From assembly GCA_003152015.1 (NCBI GenBank), contig PLZF01000047.1, forward strand, positions 61,028 through 125,027: a stretch of 64,000 nucleotides of DNA. Direction: 5' to 3'. The notes below the pieces were generated by a model, which was not told the DNA's origin, ran no database searches, and saw nothing but the letters and a program-made list of their open reading frames with translations. A program made the position numbers and the translations under genes. This DNA comes from Acidimicrobiaceae bacterium (lineage in GTDB: Bacteria > Actinomycetota > Acidimicrobiia > Acidimicrobiales > RAAP-2). Shown one piece after another: positions 25,231 to 34,206 of this stretch. Each line of letters starts with the position of its first letter. Position 1 is the first letter of the stretch.

Positions 25231-26958
25231 ATGGCCGAAAGCGCACACCGGCCGTCGCTGGGACAGCGGGTGGCCGATCTCGCTGGGCTCGCCCACCGGC
25301 CCGGGATCCCGCCCTCACCAGCGACACCCCGCACCGCGGTTCCCGAGGAGCACGACGTGGTGGTGGTGGGCAGTGGCGCCGCCGCCCTCTCCGCCGCGGC
25401 CGGCGCTCTCGGCACCGGCGCCTCGGTGGTGGTGTGTGAGAAGGGGCCGGTGTCCGGGGGGACCACCGCCTGCTCGGGTGGCGTGGCCCACATCTATGCG
25501 AATGCGGTGATGCAGGCGGGCGGGATTGCCGATGACCGCCACCAAGCGCTGGCCTATATGGCCCGGGTGGGCTATCCGGGTGCCTACGATCCCGAGGCTC
25601 CCTGTTGTGGGCTCCTGCCCGGGGACTACGCCCTGCTCGAGACGTACTACGACCGGGGAGCCGAAGTGATGGCCCGCCTGGGAGTCCTCGACGCGGTCCA
25701 CATGGAGTCTCCCTGGTTGGCATGGGACGGCCAGATGTTCCCCGACTACTACGAGTTTCCCGAGAACCGGGCCCTGCGGGGACGGGGCATCCAGACGGTG
25801 GCGCCCGACGGCGGAGCCGGCAGCGGGGGTGAGCTGGTGCGCCAGCTCATCGCCTTCGCCGCCAGCCGGGGCACCGAGGTCCGGCTGGGCAATCGGGTCG
25901 TCGACCTGGTGGTGGAGGCCGGCGAGGTGACCGGGGTCGTGGTGGACGACGGATCGCGCTGTCGGACCATCCGGGCCCATGGGGGAGTGGTGTTCGGGTC
26001 GGGCGGCTTCGCCCACAGCCCCGAGCTCCGCCAGCGCTTCCTGCGCGGTCCGGTCGCCGGTGGCTCGGGAACCCCATCGAATACCGGCGATCTGGTAGGG
26101 ATCGGGGTGCGGGCCGGCGCCGAGTTCGGTGCCATGCACAACGGATGGTGGAACCAACAGGTACTCGAGGCTGTCGACGACTACGCCACCTCGGTGCTCG
26201 ATGTCTGGTCGATGCCCGGCGACGGCATGCTGATGGTCAACCGGTTCGGGGTCCGGGCCATCGGCGAGAAGCGGGAGTACGAGTCGCGCGGGCGGGTGCA
26301 CCACGTATTCGCGGACGACGAATACATCAATCGGGTGATGTTCATGATCTACGACCGACGGACGGCCGAACGCTATGGGGGCCGGTACCCGATCCCGCCG
26401 GTGGGAGCGGTGGCCGATCACGTGGTCACCGGCTCGGGGGTCCTCGGTCTGGCCGAGGCCCTGGGCCAACGGCTTCGCAGTCGGTCGAGGGCGGCCATGC
26501 CCGCCGGGATCGCTCCGGTGGACCTGTCTCCCGGGTTCGCCGAGACCCTCACCGCCACCATCACAAAGTTCAATGCCATGGCCGAACAGGGGAAGGACGA
26601 CGACTTCGGTCGGGGCTCGAAGGCTGTCGAGTTCGCCTTCCACGGTCCCCGGGCCGCGGACAATCACCTGCCCAACGCCCTCATGCACCCCCTCGATCTC
26701 GAGGGTCAGCTGTATGCCATCTCCCTGGTCGGCACCACCTTCGATACCAACAGTGGACCTCGCATCGGCACCCAGGGTCAGATTCTGGGCACGGCTGGGC
26801 CTATCGGGGGCCTCTACGGAGCGGGAAACTGTGTCGACGGAGTGTTCGGGGAGGGCTACCCAGGCGGCGGATCGACCATCGGCCCCGGCATGGTGTTCGG
26901 GTTCCTGGCCGGGGCGCACGCCGGGGCGCGGTCATCTCGGGTTGGCGGCCCCCGATGA
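25231..26958 (+). CDS. FAD-dependent dehydrogenase, KstD/fumarate-reductase flavoprotein family
   Basis: 575 residues. The N-terminal dinucleotide motif (VVVVGSGAAALSAAAGA, about residue 42) and VCEKGPVSGGTTACSGG match the FAD-binding part of 3-ketosteroid delta1-dehydrogenases and fumarate-reductase-like proteins. The C-terminal GLYGAGNCVDGVFGEGYPG motif closes the FAD domain. Such enzymes introduce or reduce C=C bonds next to a carbonyl. Steroid specificity is plausible from the neighbours but unproven. The ATG follows GGGAGGGCG. The next gene overlaps by 4 bases. Confidence 0.88.
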   Translation: MAESAHRPSLGQRVADLAGLAHRPGIPPSPATPRTAVPEEHDVVVVGSGAAALSAAAGALGTGASVVVCEKGPVSGGTTACSGGVAHIYANAVMQAGGIADDRHQALAYMARVGYPGAYDPEAPCCGLLPGDYALLETYYDRGAEVMARLGVLDAVHMESPWLAWDGQMFPDYYEFPENRALRGRGIQTVAPDGGAGSGGELVRQLIAFAASRGTEVRLGNRVVDLVVEAGEVTGVVVDDGSRCRTIRAHGGVVFGSGGFAHSPELRQRFLRGPVAGGSGTPSNTGDLVGIGVRAGAEFGAMHNGWWNQQVLEAVDDYATSVLDVWSMPGDGMLMVNRFGVRAIGEKREYESRGRVHHVFADDEYINRVMFMIYDRRTAERYGGRYPIPPVGAVADHVVTGSGVLGLAEALGQRLRSRSRAAMPAGIAPVDLSPGFAETLTATITKFNAMAEQGKDDDFGRGSKAVEFAFHGPRAADNHLPNALMHPLDLEGQLYAISLVGTTFDTNSGPRIGTQGQILGTAGPIGGLYGAGNCVDGVFGEGYPGGGSTIGPGMVFGFLAGAHAGARSSRVGGPR

Positions 26959-27587
26959 AACTCGTCTATCGGGACAGTGAGGCAGTTGTCCCGGGAGTTC
27001 CGGGAGTTCCCGCGGTCGTCTTTCACCGTGACGGCATGACTTCGATCGACGAACTCTCCGGGGTGGCGGTGGCCAGTGGCATGGTCGGACGGGTGGTGGC
27101 CCCCTACGGCGACTACGCCTTCTACCCGAGCGGGATGGAGGTCGGAGGTATCTGCTGGTACCGGGTTCTACCCGGATCCTTGGGGACCGACCCCATCTCC
27201 CTCACCCGGGCGGTGGTGCAGGCCGGTGATCTCCTCGACGACCTCGACCTCGACCGCCCGGTGCTCATCGGCTGGGGACAAGGAGGGGTGGTGGCCCTGG
27301 GTGCCGGCCTGCTCCGGGCCGGGCGGGTGGGCTCGGTGATCTGTGTGGATTCTTTCTCCGGGCACTTCGACCTCCTGCCGGCCCCTGCGCTCACCGCCGA
27401 CCCGGCTCCGCCGGTGCTCCTGGCCAACACCGACCCGGACGGGGGCCCGACCCTCACCGAGCAACAGGCGCGACTCGCCGGCCATGGCATCACCGCGGCC
27501 ACCTGGCATTGGTCGGGTGGGGGCACCGGAGAGGACCGGGACTCGGCGATGGCGGAACGGATCGGGCAGTGGCTCGAGGATGGCTAG
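26955..27587 (+). CDS. Alpha/beta-hydrolase-like protein lacking the nucleophile serine
   Basis: 210 residues, ATGA overlap with the flavoprotein. The layout fits a compact alpha/beta hydrolase: VFHRDGMTSIDEL, an elbow-like VLIGWGQGGVVALG, then VLLANTDPDGGPT and a final TWHWSGGG holding the expected His. At the elbow the usual G-x-S-x-G reads G106-W-G108-Q-G110: the Ser position is Gly, so it may lack esterase activity. A short repeat (VPGVPGVP) lies near the start. It is co-translated with the flavoprotein and followed by the Rieske oxygenase. A binding or structural role is possible. Confidence 0.7.
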   Translation: MKLVYRDSEAVVPGVPGVPAVVFHRDGMTSIDELSGVAVASGMVGRVVAPYGDYAFYPSGMEVGGICWYRVLPGSLGTDPISLTRAVVQAGDLLDDLDLDRPVLIGWGQGGVVALGAGLLRAGRVGSVICVDSFSGHFDLLPAPALTADPAPPVLLANTDPDGGPTLTEQQARLAGHGITAATWHWSGGGTGEDRDSAMAERIGQWLEDG

Positions 27588-27605
27588 TGCAGAGAGGGGT
27601 CGGCG

Positions 27606-28976
27606 ATGACCACCATGCCGGTGCCGGGCCTCGATGGGGGTCTCGAGGTGCCTGACCAATGGCGATTGGGCACGGCGTTCGTGCCCAAGGGCCGCTATCT
27701 CGACTCTGAGTTCCTCGGTCTCGAGCTCGAACGTCTTTTCCCCCGGACATGGTTGAACGCCTGCCGGCACGACGAGGTGGAGCGGGTCGGGCAGTACGTC
27801 AACTTCGAGATCGGAGACCAGTCGGTAGTGGTGGTCCGAACCGAGGCCGGGCTGAAGGCGTACTTCAACGCGTGCCGCCACCGCGGGACTCGGCTGGTGA
27901 ACGGGCAGGGCCGGATCGGCGAGTTCCGCTGTCCGTTCCACGCCTGGCGTTGGAACCTCGACGGGTCACTCAAGTATCAGGCCGACGCCGAGCACTTCGT
28001 TCCCCGGCCGGCCGAGGAGATCTGCCTGGCCGAGTGCCGGATCGGGACGTGGGGAGGATGGGTCTTCATCAACCTGGACGGCGGCGCCGAGCCGCTGGAG
28101 GACTTCCTCGACCCGCTGCCGGAACGGCTGGATGGCTTCAAGCTCGAGGACATGCGGATCGCCTGGTACAAGTCGGTCATCCTCCCGGCCAACTGGAAGA
28201 CGGCTCTCGACGCCTTCATCGAGAGTTGGCACGTCCCGGGCACCCACCCCCAACTCCTCCGTGCCGACAAGCACGCGACGCCACCGACGATCACCGAGTG
28301 CCAGCAGTACGGCTCCACCTTCAACGAGCTCTTCCGGTTGCACTCCCGGCATGCGGATCTCTTCCGGTACGGCCCGGATGGCGACTCGAGCAAGCTCCGG
28401 GCCGGGTACCGGGCCGATCCCGAGGCGATCTACCGGAACATCGAGTACTCGCTGCGTGAGCTTGGCGCGCTCTACCTGAAGTCCGATCTGGCCGCCGCGG
28501 CCGAGTTGCAGATCACCGAGGGAGCGGATGGCCCGATGGGCAACGCCATCTACTTACAGCTCCGCCGACAGCATGCCCGGGCCGTCGGCATCGACTACCC
28601 CGAGCTCACCGACCAGCAGTTGAAAGGGGCCATGTACGACTGGCACATGTTCCCCAACAGTGTGTTCCTCATCGACATGGGCTGTTGCCTCACCTACCGG
28701 GCCAGACCCAACGACGGCGACCCGGACAGCTGCGTCTTCGACGTACAGGGTCTCGAGCTCCCACCGGCCGACGGCCTGTCCACCGCCTCGCCCCAGATCT
28801 TCGGTGACTGGCGGGACGGGAGCATGGGAGAGATCCTCAGCCAGGACTTCTCCAACATGTCGGAGGTGACCGCCGGGATGCACTCCCGGGGGTACGACGG
28901 TCATCGTCTGAATACGGCACAGGAGATGACGATCTGGAACTATCACCGGGCCATGGACGGCTACTTGTTCAGCTGA
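27606..28976 (+). CDS. Rieske non-heme iron oxygenase, alpha subunit
   Basis: 456 residues. The Rieske [2Fe-2S] ligands are C90-x-H92 (FNACRHRGTRL) and C109-x2-H112 (FRCPFHAW). The mononuclear iron site begins at ESWHVPGTHP, with His at about 209 and 214. The family hydroxylates or dihydroxylates aromatic rings or other hydrophobic substrates. No ferredoxin reductase or beta subunit is adjacent, so either a homotrimer using a remote reductase or the nearby NTF2-fold protein must be considered. The ATG at 27606 follows GAGAGGGG. Confidence 0.93.
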   Translation: MTTMPVPGLDGGLEVPDQWRLGTAFVPKGRYLDSEFLGLELERLFPRTWLNACRHDEVERVGQYVNFEIGDQSVVVVRTEAGLKAYFNACRHRGTRLVNGQGRIGEFRCPFHAWRWNLDGSLKYQADAEHFVPRPAEEICLAECRIGTWGGWVFINLDGGAEPLEDFLDPLPERLDGFKLEDMRIAWYKSVILPANWKTALDAFIESWHVPGTHPQLLRADKHATPPTITECQQYGSTFNELFRLHSRHADLFRYGPDGDSSKLRAGYRADPEAIYRNIEYSLRELGALYLKSDLAAAAELQITEGADGPMGNAIYLQLRRQHARAVGIDYPELTDQQLKGAMYDWHMFPNSVFLIDMGCCLTYRARPNDGDPDSCVFDVQGLELPPADGLSTASPQIFGDWRDGSMGEILSQDFSNMSEVTAGMHSRGYDGHRLNTAQEMTIWNYHRAMDGYLFS

Positions 28977-28996
28977 TCGCCTGCCAGCGTGGCTCA

Positions 28997-29023
28997 CCGT
29001 GGTCCATGTACATCCATCCACGG
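28997..29023. promoter_or_regulatory. Compound dyad in the gap before the importer operon
   Basis: CCGTGG at 28997-29002 pairs with CCACGG at 29018-29023, and an internal palindrome ATGTACAT (29006-29013) has nearly the same centre. It lies just after the Rieske gene, so it could be an operator or a terminator stem. Confidence 0.45.
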
Positions 29024-29065
29024 GTTCCGCCAAATTATCGGGCCGCGACCCGCAAGTTCGGGGCG

Positions 29066-29084
29066 CTGAAAGTGTTCCTTTCAG
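29066..29084. promoter_or_regulatory. Inverted repeat CTGAAAG/CTTTCAG
   Basis: A perfect 7-bp inverted repeat with a 5-base loop, about 65 bases upstream of the substrate-binding lipoprotein start. No T-run follows, so an operator is more likely than a terminator. Confidence 0.45.
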
Positions 29085-29108
29085 TAGGTCGAGGGCAAGG
29101 TGATCGGC

Positions 29109-29128
29109 AGTACCGGCTAGGTGGTACT
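29109..29128. promoter_or_regulatory. Inverted repeat AGTACC/GGTACT
   Basis: Perfect 6-bp arms spaced by 8 bases, ending about 20 bases before the GTG at 29148. The position suits an operator or a leader hairpin controlling the importer operon. Confidence 0.45.
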
Positions 29129-29147
29129 TGGCCATGGGGGGGGATCC

Positions 29148-30695
29148 GTGCGCAGGGACAGTCGAAACCAGGGGGCTACAAGGCACACCGGGCTGGCGGT
29201 GGTGCTGGTGGTGGCCATCGCCGCCACCGCCTGCGGGGCCAGGGTGGCAGCCTACGAGCCATCGATATCGGGCGCGGGCGGATCCTCGGCCCAGGCCGGC
29301 GGGGCCGGGACCGGCGGGGTCACCACCACCACCGGGTTGAGTGGTGGGAGCGGAGTGGGCAGCGGAGGCGGGACCGCGGGCGGAGTGACAGGGTCCGGGG
29401 CAACTGGATCGGGCGGGGCCGGGCATGCTTCGGGCGGACCCACGGGCCCGGCAGCCGTATCGCCGGTGTCGCCGACATCGACGGGGTTCGACTTCTCGCC
29501 CCATGCCGAGGCGGCCGCTTGTCCGGGTACGGCGGGCAATGGCGCGTCGGATGTAGGTGTCTCCGCCTCACAGCTGACGTTCGGCAATGTGAGCGGTTTG
29601 ACAGGTCCGCTCACCGGCAGCTTCAGCCAGGGTACCCAAGGCGTCGAGGCACTCTTTTCGGCAGTCAATGCAGCCGGCGGGATCTGCGGACGCAAGCTGG
29701 CCCTCGATGCCGAGGACGACAAACAGAACGCCTCGACCAACGCCTCGGATGTGGCTGACCTGGTTCCCAAGGTGTTGGCCTTCGTGGGCTCGACCTCCGA
29801 TGCCGACAACGGAGGCGTGCCGGGAATGACCCAGGCCAACGTGCCCGATGTCGGATTCGCCATCAACTGCGACCGCAGTGAGTCGCCGGTCTACTGGTCG
29901 CCGGCCGGGGGGAGCTGCAATCAACCCCAGGGTGCCGGTGGGCCGTACTACATCAGCAACGCCAGCTTCATGCTGGCCAAGCAAGGCGGGTACTTTCCGA
30001 CCAAGATGGCGTTTCTCGGCTACTCCATCGCCATCAGTGCCGCGGCGGCCCAAGAGTACGAGTACGTCTACAAGGCCATGGGCGGGACCGTGTGCTACAC
30101 CGACTTCGCGGTGTCCCCGGCGTCGGCTTCGCTGGAGAGCGACGTGGCGGCCATGCAACAGGCCGGGTGCAATGGCTCTTACGACACCATGGACGTCACC
30201 GGGAACGCCAAGTTGCTCCAGGCCATGCAGCAGCAGTCGTACCACCCGGGTTACGTGGCCGCCTCCTTCGACGCCTATACGCCGGCCATGATCGCCGCCG
30301 CCGGACAGAGCGCGGCTCAGAATCTCATAGTGTTCTTACCGTTCGTCCCCCTCAACGAGCCCCAGACGATGGTGCAGCTCTACCAGCAACAGCTCTCCAC
30401 CTACGAGCCGGGCACCCAGCCCAGCGGCTTCGGCTTCCTCGCCTGGGAGGCGGCCCAGATGCTGTTGTACGCACTCATCCAGAGCGGGCACGCGCCCACC
30501 CGGGCCTCGATCGTGAAGACCTTCAACTCCCTGCACGACTGGACCGGCGGCGGCGCCCTGGGTGGCTACACACCCAGCGGCCGGGGCACCTACAACTGTG
30601 ATGTGGACGTGACGGTGAAGGGGTCGTCCTTCGTCCGTAAGGCGCCTTCATCGGGTCTCTTCTGTGGTGGGCAGGCGGTGCGGGCGTCGTCGTGA
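29148..30695 (+). CDS. ABC importer substrate-binding lipoprotein, branched-chain amino acid type
   Basis: 515 residues. A signal peptide (LAVVLVVAIAATACGAR) puts the lipid-anchored Cys at about 29. A Gly/Thr/Ser-rich linker of about 70 residues follows, then a type I periplasmic binding fold (LTFGNVSGLTGPLTGSF, AVNAAGGICGRKLAL, LAFVGSTSDAD). Such proteins capture amino acids, but in actinobacterial catabolic clusters also amides or aromatic and isoprenoid acids. The GTG at 29148 follows a run of eight G and an A. First gene of an operon with permease, ATPases and two unknown surface proteins; the permease overlaps by 4 bases. Confidence 0.9.
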   Translation: MRRDSRNQGATRHTGLAVVLVVAIAATACGARVAAYEPSISGAGGSSAQAGGAGTGGVTTTTGLSGGSGVGSGGGTAGGVTGSGATGSGGAGHASGGPTGPAAVSPVSPTSTGFDFSPHAEAAACPGTAGNGASDVGVSASQLTFGNVSGLTGPLTGSFSQGTQGVEALFSAVNAAGGICGRKLALDAEDDKQNASTNASDVADLVPKVLAFVGSTSDADNGGVPGMTQANVPDVGFAINCDRSESPVYWSPAGGSCNQPQGAGGPYYISNASFMLAKQGGYFPTKMAFLGYSIAISAAAAQEYEYVYKAMGGTVCYTDFAVSPASASLESDVAAMQQAGCNGSYDTMDVTGNAKLLQAMQQQSYHPGYVAASFDAYTPAMIAAAGQSAAQNLIVFLPFVPLNEPQTMVQLYQQQLSTYEPGTQPSGFGFLAWEAAQMLLYALIQSGHAPTRASIVKTFNSLHDWTGGGALGGYTPSGRGTYNCDVDVTVKGSSFVRKAPSSGLFCGGQAVRASS

Positions 30696-32722
30696 GCCAG
30701 TACTGGCCGTTCATCATCATCGGCTTGTTCACCGGGAGCATCTACGGGCTGGCCGCCATGGGTGTCGTCCTGACCTACAAGACGGTCGGGGTCTTCAACT
30801 TCGCCTACGGCGCCATCGCCATGTTCTGCGCCTTCACCTATTGGCAGTTGCATGACTCATGGGGCCTCACCGCCTGGGTGGCCATGCCCATTCTCTTTCT
30901 GGTGGTGGCTCCGCTGCTCGGCATCGCCCTCGAAGCCCTCTATCGGCCGCTGACCGGACTGTCCGCCGAGGTCGTCATCGTGGTGAGTGTGGGTGTGTTG
31001 GCGGCGCTCGAGGCGATCGTGCCCATCATCTACGGAAACGAGGACCGCCGGCTCCAGGCCATCTTCCCCACCAGGACATTCGTGGTGGGGTCGCACTTTC
31101 ACGTGGGCTACGACCAATTGGGCACCTTGGTGATCTCGCTCGCGGTGGCTGCTCTGCTGTGGGCCCTGTTGCGTCACACCCGGTTCGGCACCTCCACCCG
31201 GGCGGCGGTGGACAATCCCGATCTGGCCGACATGGTAGGTGTCCACGGCGACAACGTCCGCCGTTCGGCCTGGATCCTCTCCACCATGTTCGCCGCCCTG
31301 GTGGGCATTCTCATCAGCCCGAGTCAGGGCCTCGACGTGAATCAACTGGTGCTGGTGGTCATCTACGCCTTTGCCCCGGCGGTCTTCGGGCGGTTGGTCA
31401 GCCTTCCACTGGCCTACATCGCTGCCATGGTCCTGGGAGTCGTCGAGAGCCTGCTCTCGAAATACGCCAACTCGGGCACGGTGGCCAACATCGAAGCGGC
31501 CGTGCCCTACCTGGCCCTGTTCGCCCTCCTGGTCATCATGGGCGGACGGCTGAAGGAGGCCGGTGCCTCGTCGCGGCGGTTGTCGCTTTCGACCCGCGGT
31601 GGGGGCGGATCGGGTGGCGCCGGAGCGGTCCGGACCCGACACTGGGTGGTCAGGGTTCTGGGGTGGCGACTGCGTCTCGACCGCAATCTGGCCCTGGGTC
31701 TGGGGGGATTCGCCCTGGCCCTGTTCATTCCCCTGGCCGTGCCCGGCCCCCGACTGATCGATATCACCGCCGCCTTTGTCTATGGGTTGATCGCCCTCAC
31801 ACTGGTGGTGCTCACCGGGTGGGCCGGACAGATTTCACTGGCCCAGTTCTCCTTCGTCGGTGTGGGTGCCTTCACCGCCGGTCACCTCTCCGGACCCCAC
31901 GGCCAACACTTCTTGTTGGCCGTGCTGGTCGCCATGTTGGTGGCCGCCCCGCTCGGGATTCTGGTCGGGCTGCCATCCCTGCGCCTGTCCGGCCTCTACC
32001 TGGCCCTGGCCACGTTGGCCTTCGCCCTCGTCATGGACGACATCGTGTTCAACCGGGGCGACGTCAGCGGCGGACTGACAGGCATCACCGTGCCCCGGCC
32101 CCAGATCTTCGGGGTGTCGTTCTCCGGCCGGGCCAGCCTGTACGAGTTGGTGGTGGTGGTGTTCGGGGTGGTGGCCGTGATCGCCTACGTTGTGCGGCTG
32201 GGCCCGATCGGCCGCCGGCTCCAGATCGTGCGCGACTCACCGTTGGCCGCCTCCACCCTCGGAGTCAACCTCACGGTGACCAAGCTGGTCGTCTTCGCCG
32301 TCTGCGGCATGGTGGCGGCATTGGGTGGCGCTTTCTACGGTGCGTTACAGCAGGCCGTCACCCCCTTCGACTTCATGTGGTCGACCTCGTTGACCCTGCT
32401 TCTGCTGGTGGTACTGGGCGGTCGATCGCTCATCAGCGGCGCGATGATTGCCGGGGCCGTCTACGGCGTGCAGCAGCTGCCCATCCCGGCCAGCGTGAAC
32501 CAGTACTTCCCGCTGGCCATTGCCCTCGGGGTCATAGCCCTGGCCCAGGAGCCAGAGGGAACCGTGGCCCAGGCCCGGCGCGAAGCCCGTCGGGTCATGA
32601 CCGTGTTGCGTCCTTTGCCCCGTCGTAGCGTTGGAGGGGTCCGTGAGATTCCGATGACTTCCGGCCCCGACGTGGCCATTGCGGCAGGTAGCCCACCCAG
32701 GGGGAGTGGTCATGGCCTCTGA
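30692..32722 (+). CDS. Fused LivH-LivM type ABC importer permease
   Basis: 676 residues, about twice a single permease. The first half resembles LivH (IIGLFTGSIYGLAAMGVVL, VGVFNFAYGAIAMF). The second resembles LivM (FVYGLIALTLVVLTGWAGQ, SLAQFSFVGVGAF, GLYLALATLAFALV). Both are multi-span membrane domains, joined by a charged linker near residue 290-335. One polypeptide supplies both halves of the pore. The GTG overlaps the lipoprotein stop (GTGA). The C-terminal tail of about 40 residues is Arg/Pro-rich and overlaps the LivG start by 11 bases. Confidence 0.92.
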   Translation: MSQYWPFIIIGLFTGSIYGLAAMGVVLTYKTVGVFNFAYGAIAMFCAFTYWQLHDSWGLTAWVAMPILFLVVAPLLGIALEALYRPLTGLSAEVVIVVSVGVLAALEAIVPIIYGNEDRRLQAIFPTRTFVVGSHFHVGYDQLGTLVISLAVAALLWALLRHTRFGTSTRAAVDNPDLADMVGVHGDNVRRSAWILSTMFAALVGILISPSQGLDVNQLVLVVIYAFAPAVFGRLVSLPLAYIAAMVLGVVESLLSKYANSGTVANIEAAVPYLALFALLVIMGGRLKEAGASSRRLSLSTRGGGGSGGAGAVRTRHWVVRVLGWRLRLDRNLALGLGGFALALFIPLAVPGPRLIDITAAFVYGLIALTLVVLTGWAGQISLAQFSFVGVGAFTAGHLSGPHGQHFLLAVLVAMLVAAPLGILVGLPSLRLSGLYLALATLAFALVMDDIVFNRGDVSGGLTGITVPRPQIFGVSFSGRASLYELVVVVFGVVAVIAYVVRLGPIGRRLQIVRDSPLAASTLGVNLTVTKLVVFAVCGMVAALGGAFYGALQQAVTPFDFMWSTSLTLLLLVVLGGRSLISGAMIAGAVYGVQQLPIPASVNQYFPLAIALGVIALAQEPEGTVAQARREARRVMTVLRPLPRRSVGGVREIPMTSGPDVAIAAGSPPRGSGHGL

Positions 32723-33503
32723 GACCGGGTGGGAGGAGCCGGTGCTCCGGGCCACCGACGTCACGATGCGCTTCGGTGGGCTCGTCGCCCTCGATGACGT
32801 CTCACTCGAAGTACCGGCCGGGCGGATCGTCGGTCTCATCGGTCCCAACGGGGCCGGGAAGACCACCATGTTCAACGTGCTCACCGGGCTCTTAGAGCCG
32901 ACCCGGGGGCGTATCGACTACCTCGGCGAGAACATCTCGCGTTGGCCGCCCCATCGGCGCGGACGCGCCGGCATCGCCCGGACCTTCCAGCGCCTGGCTC
33001 TCTTCAGCCGGCTCAGCGTCCACGACAACCTGGTGGCCAGTTGGGAGTCATCACACCCCGGTGCCGTGCTCGGCCGGAGCCGGGCCAAGCGGATCGAGCG
33101 GGTGGCCGAGGTAATGGGGTTGTTGGACCTCTGGCCGGTGGCCGACCGGATGGCCGGGGGACTGTCGACCGGGAAGGGACGCATGGTCGAGCTGGGACGG
33201 GCGTTGTGCACCGATCCCCGGGTACTGCTGCTCGACGAGCCCGGGTCGGGACTCGACGCCAACGAGACGGCCGCCTTCTCTGCGGTGCTCCAGGCCGTGG
33301 TGTCGGGTCGCGGCGACCGACATCCCGACGTGGCACCACCTGCCATCTTGATGGTCGAGCACGATATGGCTTTGGTGATGGATGTCTGCTCTTCTCTCAC
33401 CGTCCTCGATTTCGGCAGAGTCATCGCCCGCGGCACGCCGAGCCAAGTCCGCGCCGACGCCAACGTGCGTGCCGCCTATCTCGGAGATGCCAGTGCCGTC
33501 TGA
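32712..33503 (+). CDS. livG: ABC importer ATP-binding protein, LivG type
   Basis: 263 residues. Walker A is GPNGAGKTT, Walker B is LLLDEPGSGLD, and the ABC signature is the variant LSTGKGRMVELGRAL rather than LSGGQ. A late ILMVEHDMALVMDVC carries the switch His. ATG 32712 follows GGGGAG and lies inside the permease 3' end. It powers uptake together with LivF as a heterodimer at the cytoplasmic face. Confidence 0.92.
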   Translation: MASETGWEEPVLRATDVTMRFGGLVALDDVSLEVPAGRIVGLIGPNGAGKTTMFNVLTGLLEPTRGRIDYLGENISRWPPHRRGRAGIARTFQRLALFSRLSVHDNLVASWESSHPGAVLGRSRAKRIERVAEVMGLLDLWPVADRMAGGLSTGKGRMVELGRALCTDPRVLLLDEPGSGLDANETAAFSAVLQAVVSGRGDRHPDVAPPAILMVEHDMALVMDVCSSLTVLDFGRVIARGTPSQVRADANVRAAYLGDASAV

Positions 33504-34206
33504 ACCTGCGCTCGAGCTGAATGGCGTCTCGGTCTCCTATGCCGGGCTCAGGGCATTGCACAATGTCTCCATGGTCGTGCCCCAAGGAGCGGCGGTGGCC
33601 CTGCTGGGCGCCAACGGAGCGGGGAAGAGCACCATGTTGCGTACCATCTCCGGGGTGATCCGGGCCGAGAGAGGTCGGATCCAGGTGAACGGCCAGCGGA
33701 TCGAGCGCCGACCTGCTTACCGGATCGCCCGGATGGGAGTGGTACACGTTCCCGAGGGCCGCGGTGTCTTCCCGAGCCTCACCGTGCGTGAAAATCTCCT
33801 CATGGCCATCTCGGCCATGAGCGGCGCCGTCGACCCGGTGGAAGAGGGCACTGCGCTCTTCCCGGCGCTCGGGAACCGGCTGACCCAAATCGCCGGCAGC
33901 CTCTCGGGAGGTGAGCAGCAGATGCTGGCCCTGGCCCGAGCGCTGATGGCCAAACCCAAGCTGCTCATGGTGGATGAGATCAGCATGGGACTGGCCCCTA
34001 TCATCGTGGGCCAGTTGTTCGAGACCCTGAGGGAGCGGGTGGCAAGCGGAGTCAGCCTGCTGATCGTCGAGCAGTATGTGGAGGCGGCGTTGGGGATGGC
34101 TGACTACGGCTACGTGATGGACAAGGGTGTTATCGTGGACGTGGGCGAGCCGGCGGACCTCCGGCGACGAGGACTTGTCACCGCGTATCTGGGAGGTGCG
34201 GCGTGA
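33487..34206 (+). CDS. livF: ABC importer ATP-binding protein, LivF type
   Basis: 239 residues. Walker A is GANGAGKST, the signature LSGGEQQMLALARAL, Walker B LLMVDEISMGLAP, and the switch region is LLIVEQYVEAAL, all typical of LivF. The ATG at 33487 overlaps LivG by 17 bases; a GTG at 33493 is an alternative start. It partners LivG. The next gene, a surface protein, overlaps its stop by 4 bases, so importer and surface protein are translationally coupled. Confidence 0.92.
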   Translation: MPVPSEPALELNGVSVSYAGLRALHNVSMVVPQGAAVALLGANGAGKSTMLRTISGVIRAERGRIQVNGQRIERRPAYRIARMGVVHVPEGRGVFPSLTVRENLLMAISAMSGAVDPVEEGTALFPALGNRLTQIAGSLSGGEQQMLALARALMAKPKLLMVDEISMGLAPIIVGQLFETLRERVASGVSLLIVEQYVEAALGMADYGYVMDKGVIVDVGEPADLRRRGLVTAYLGGAA

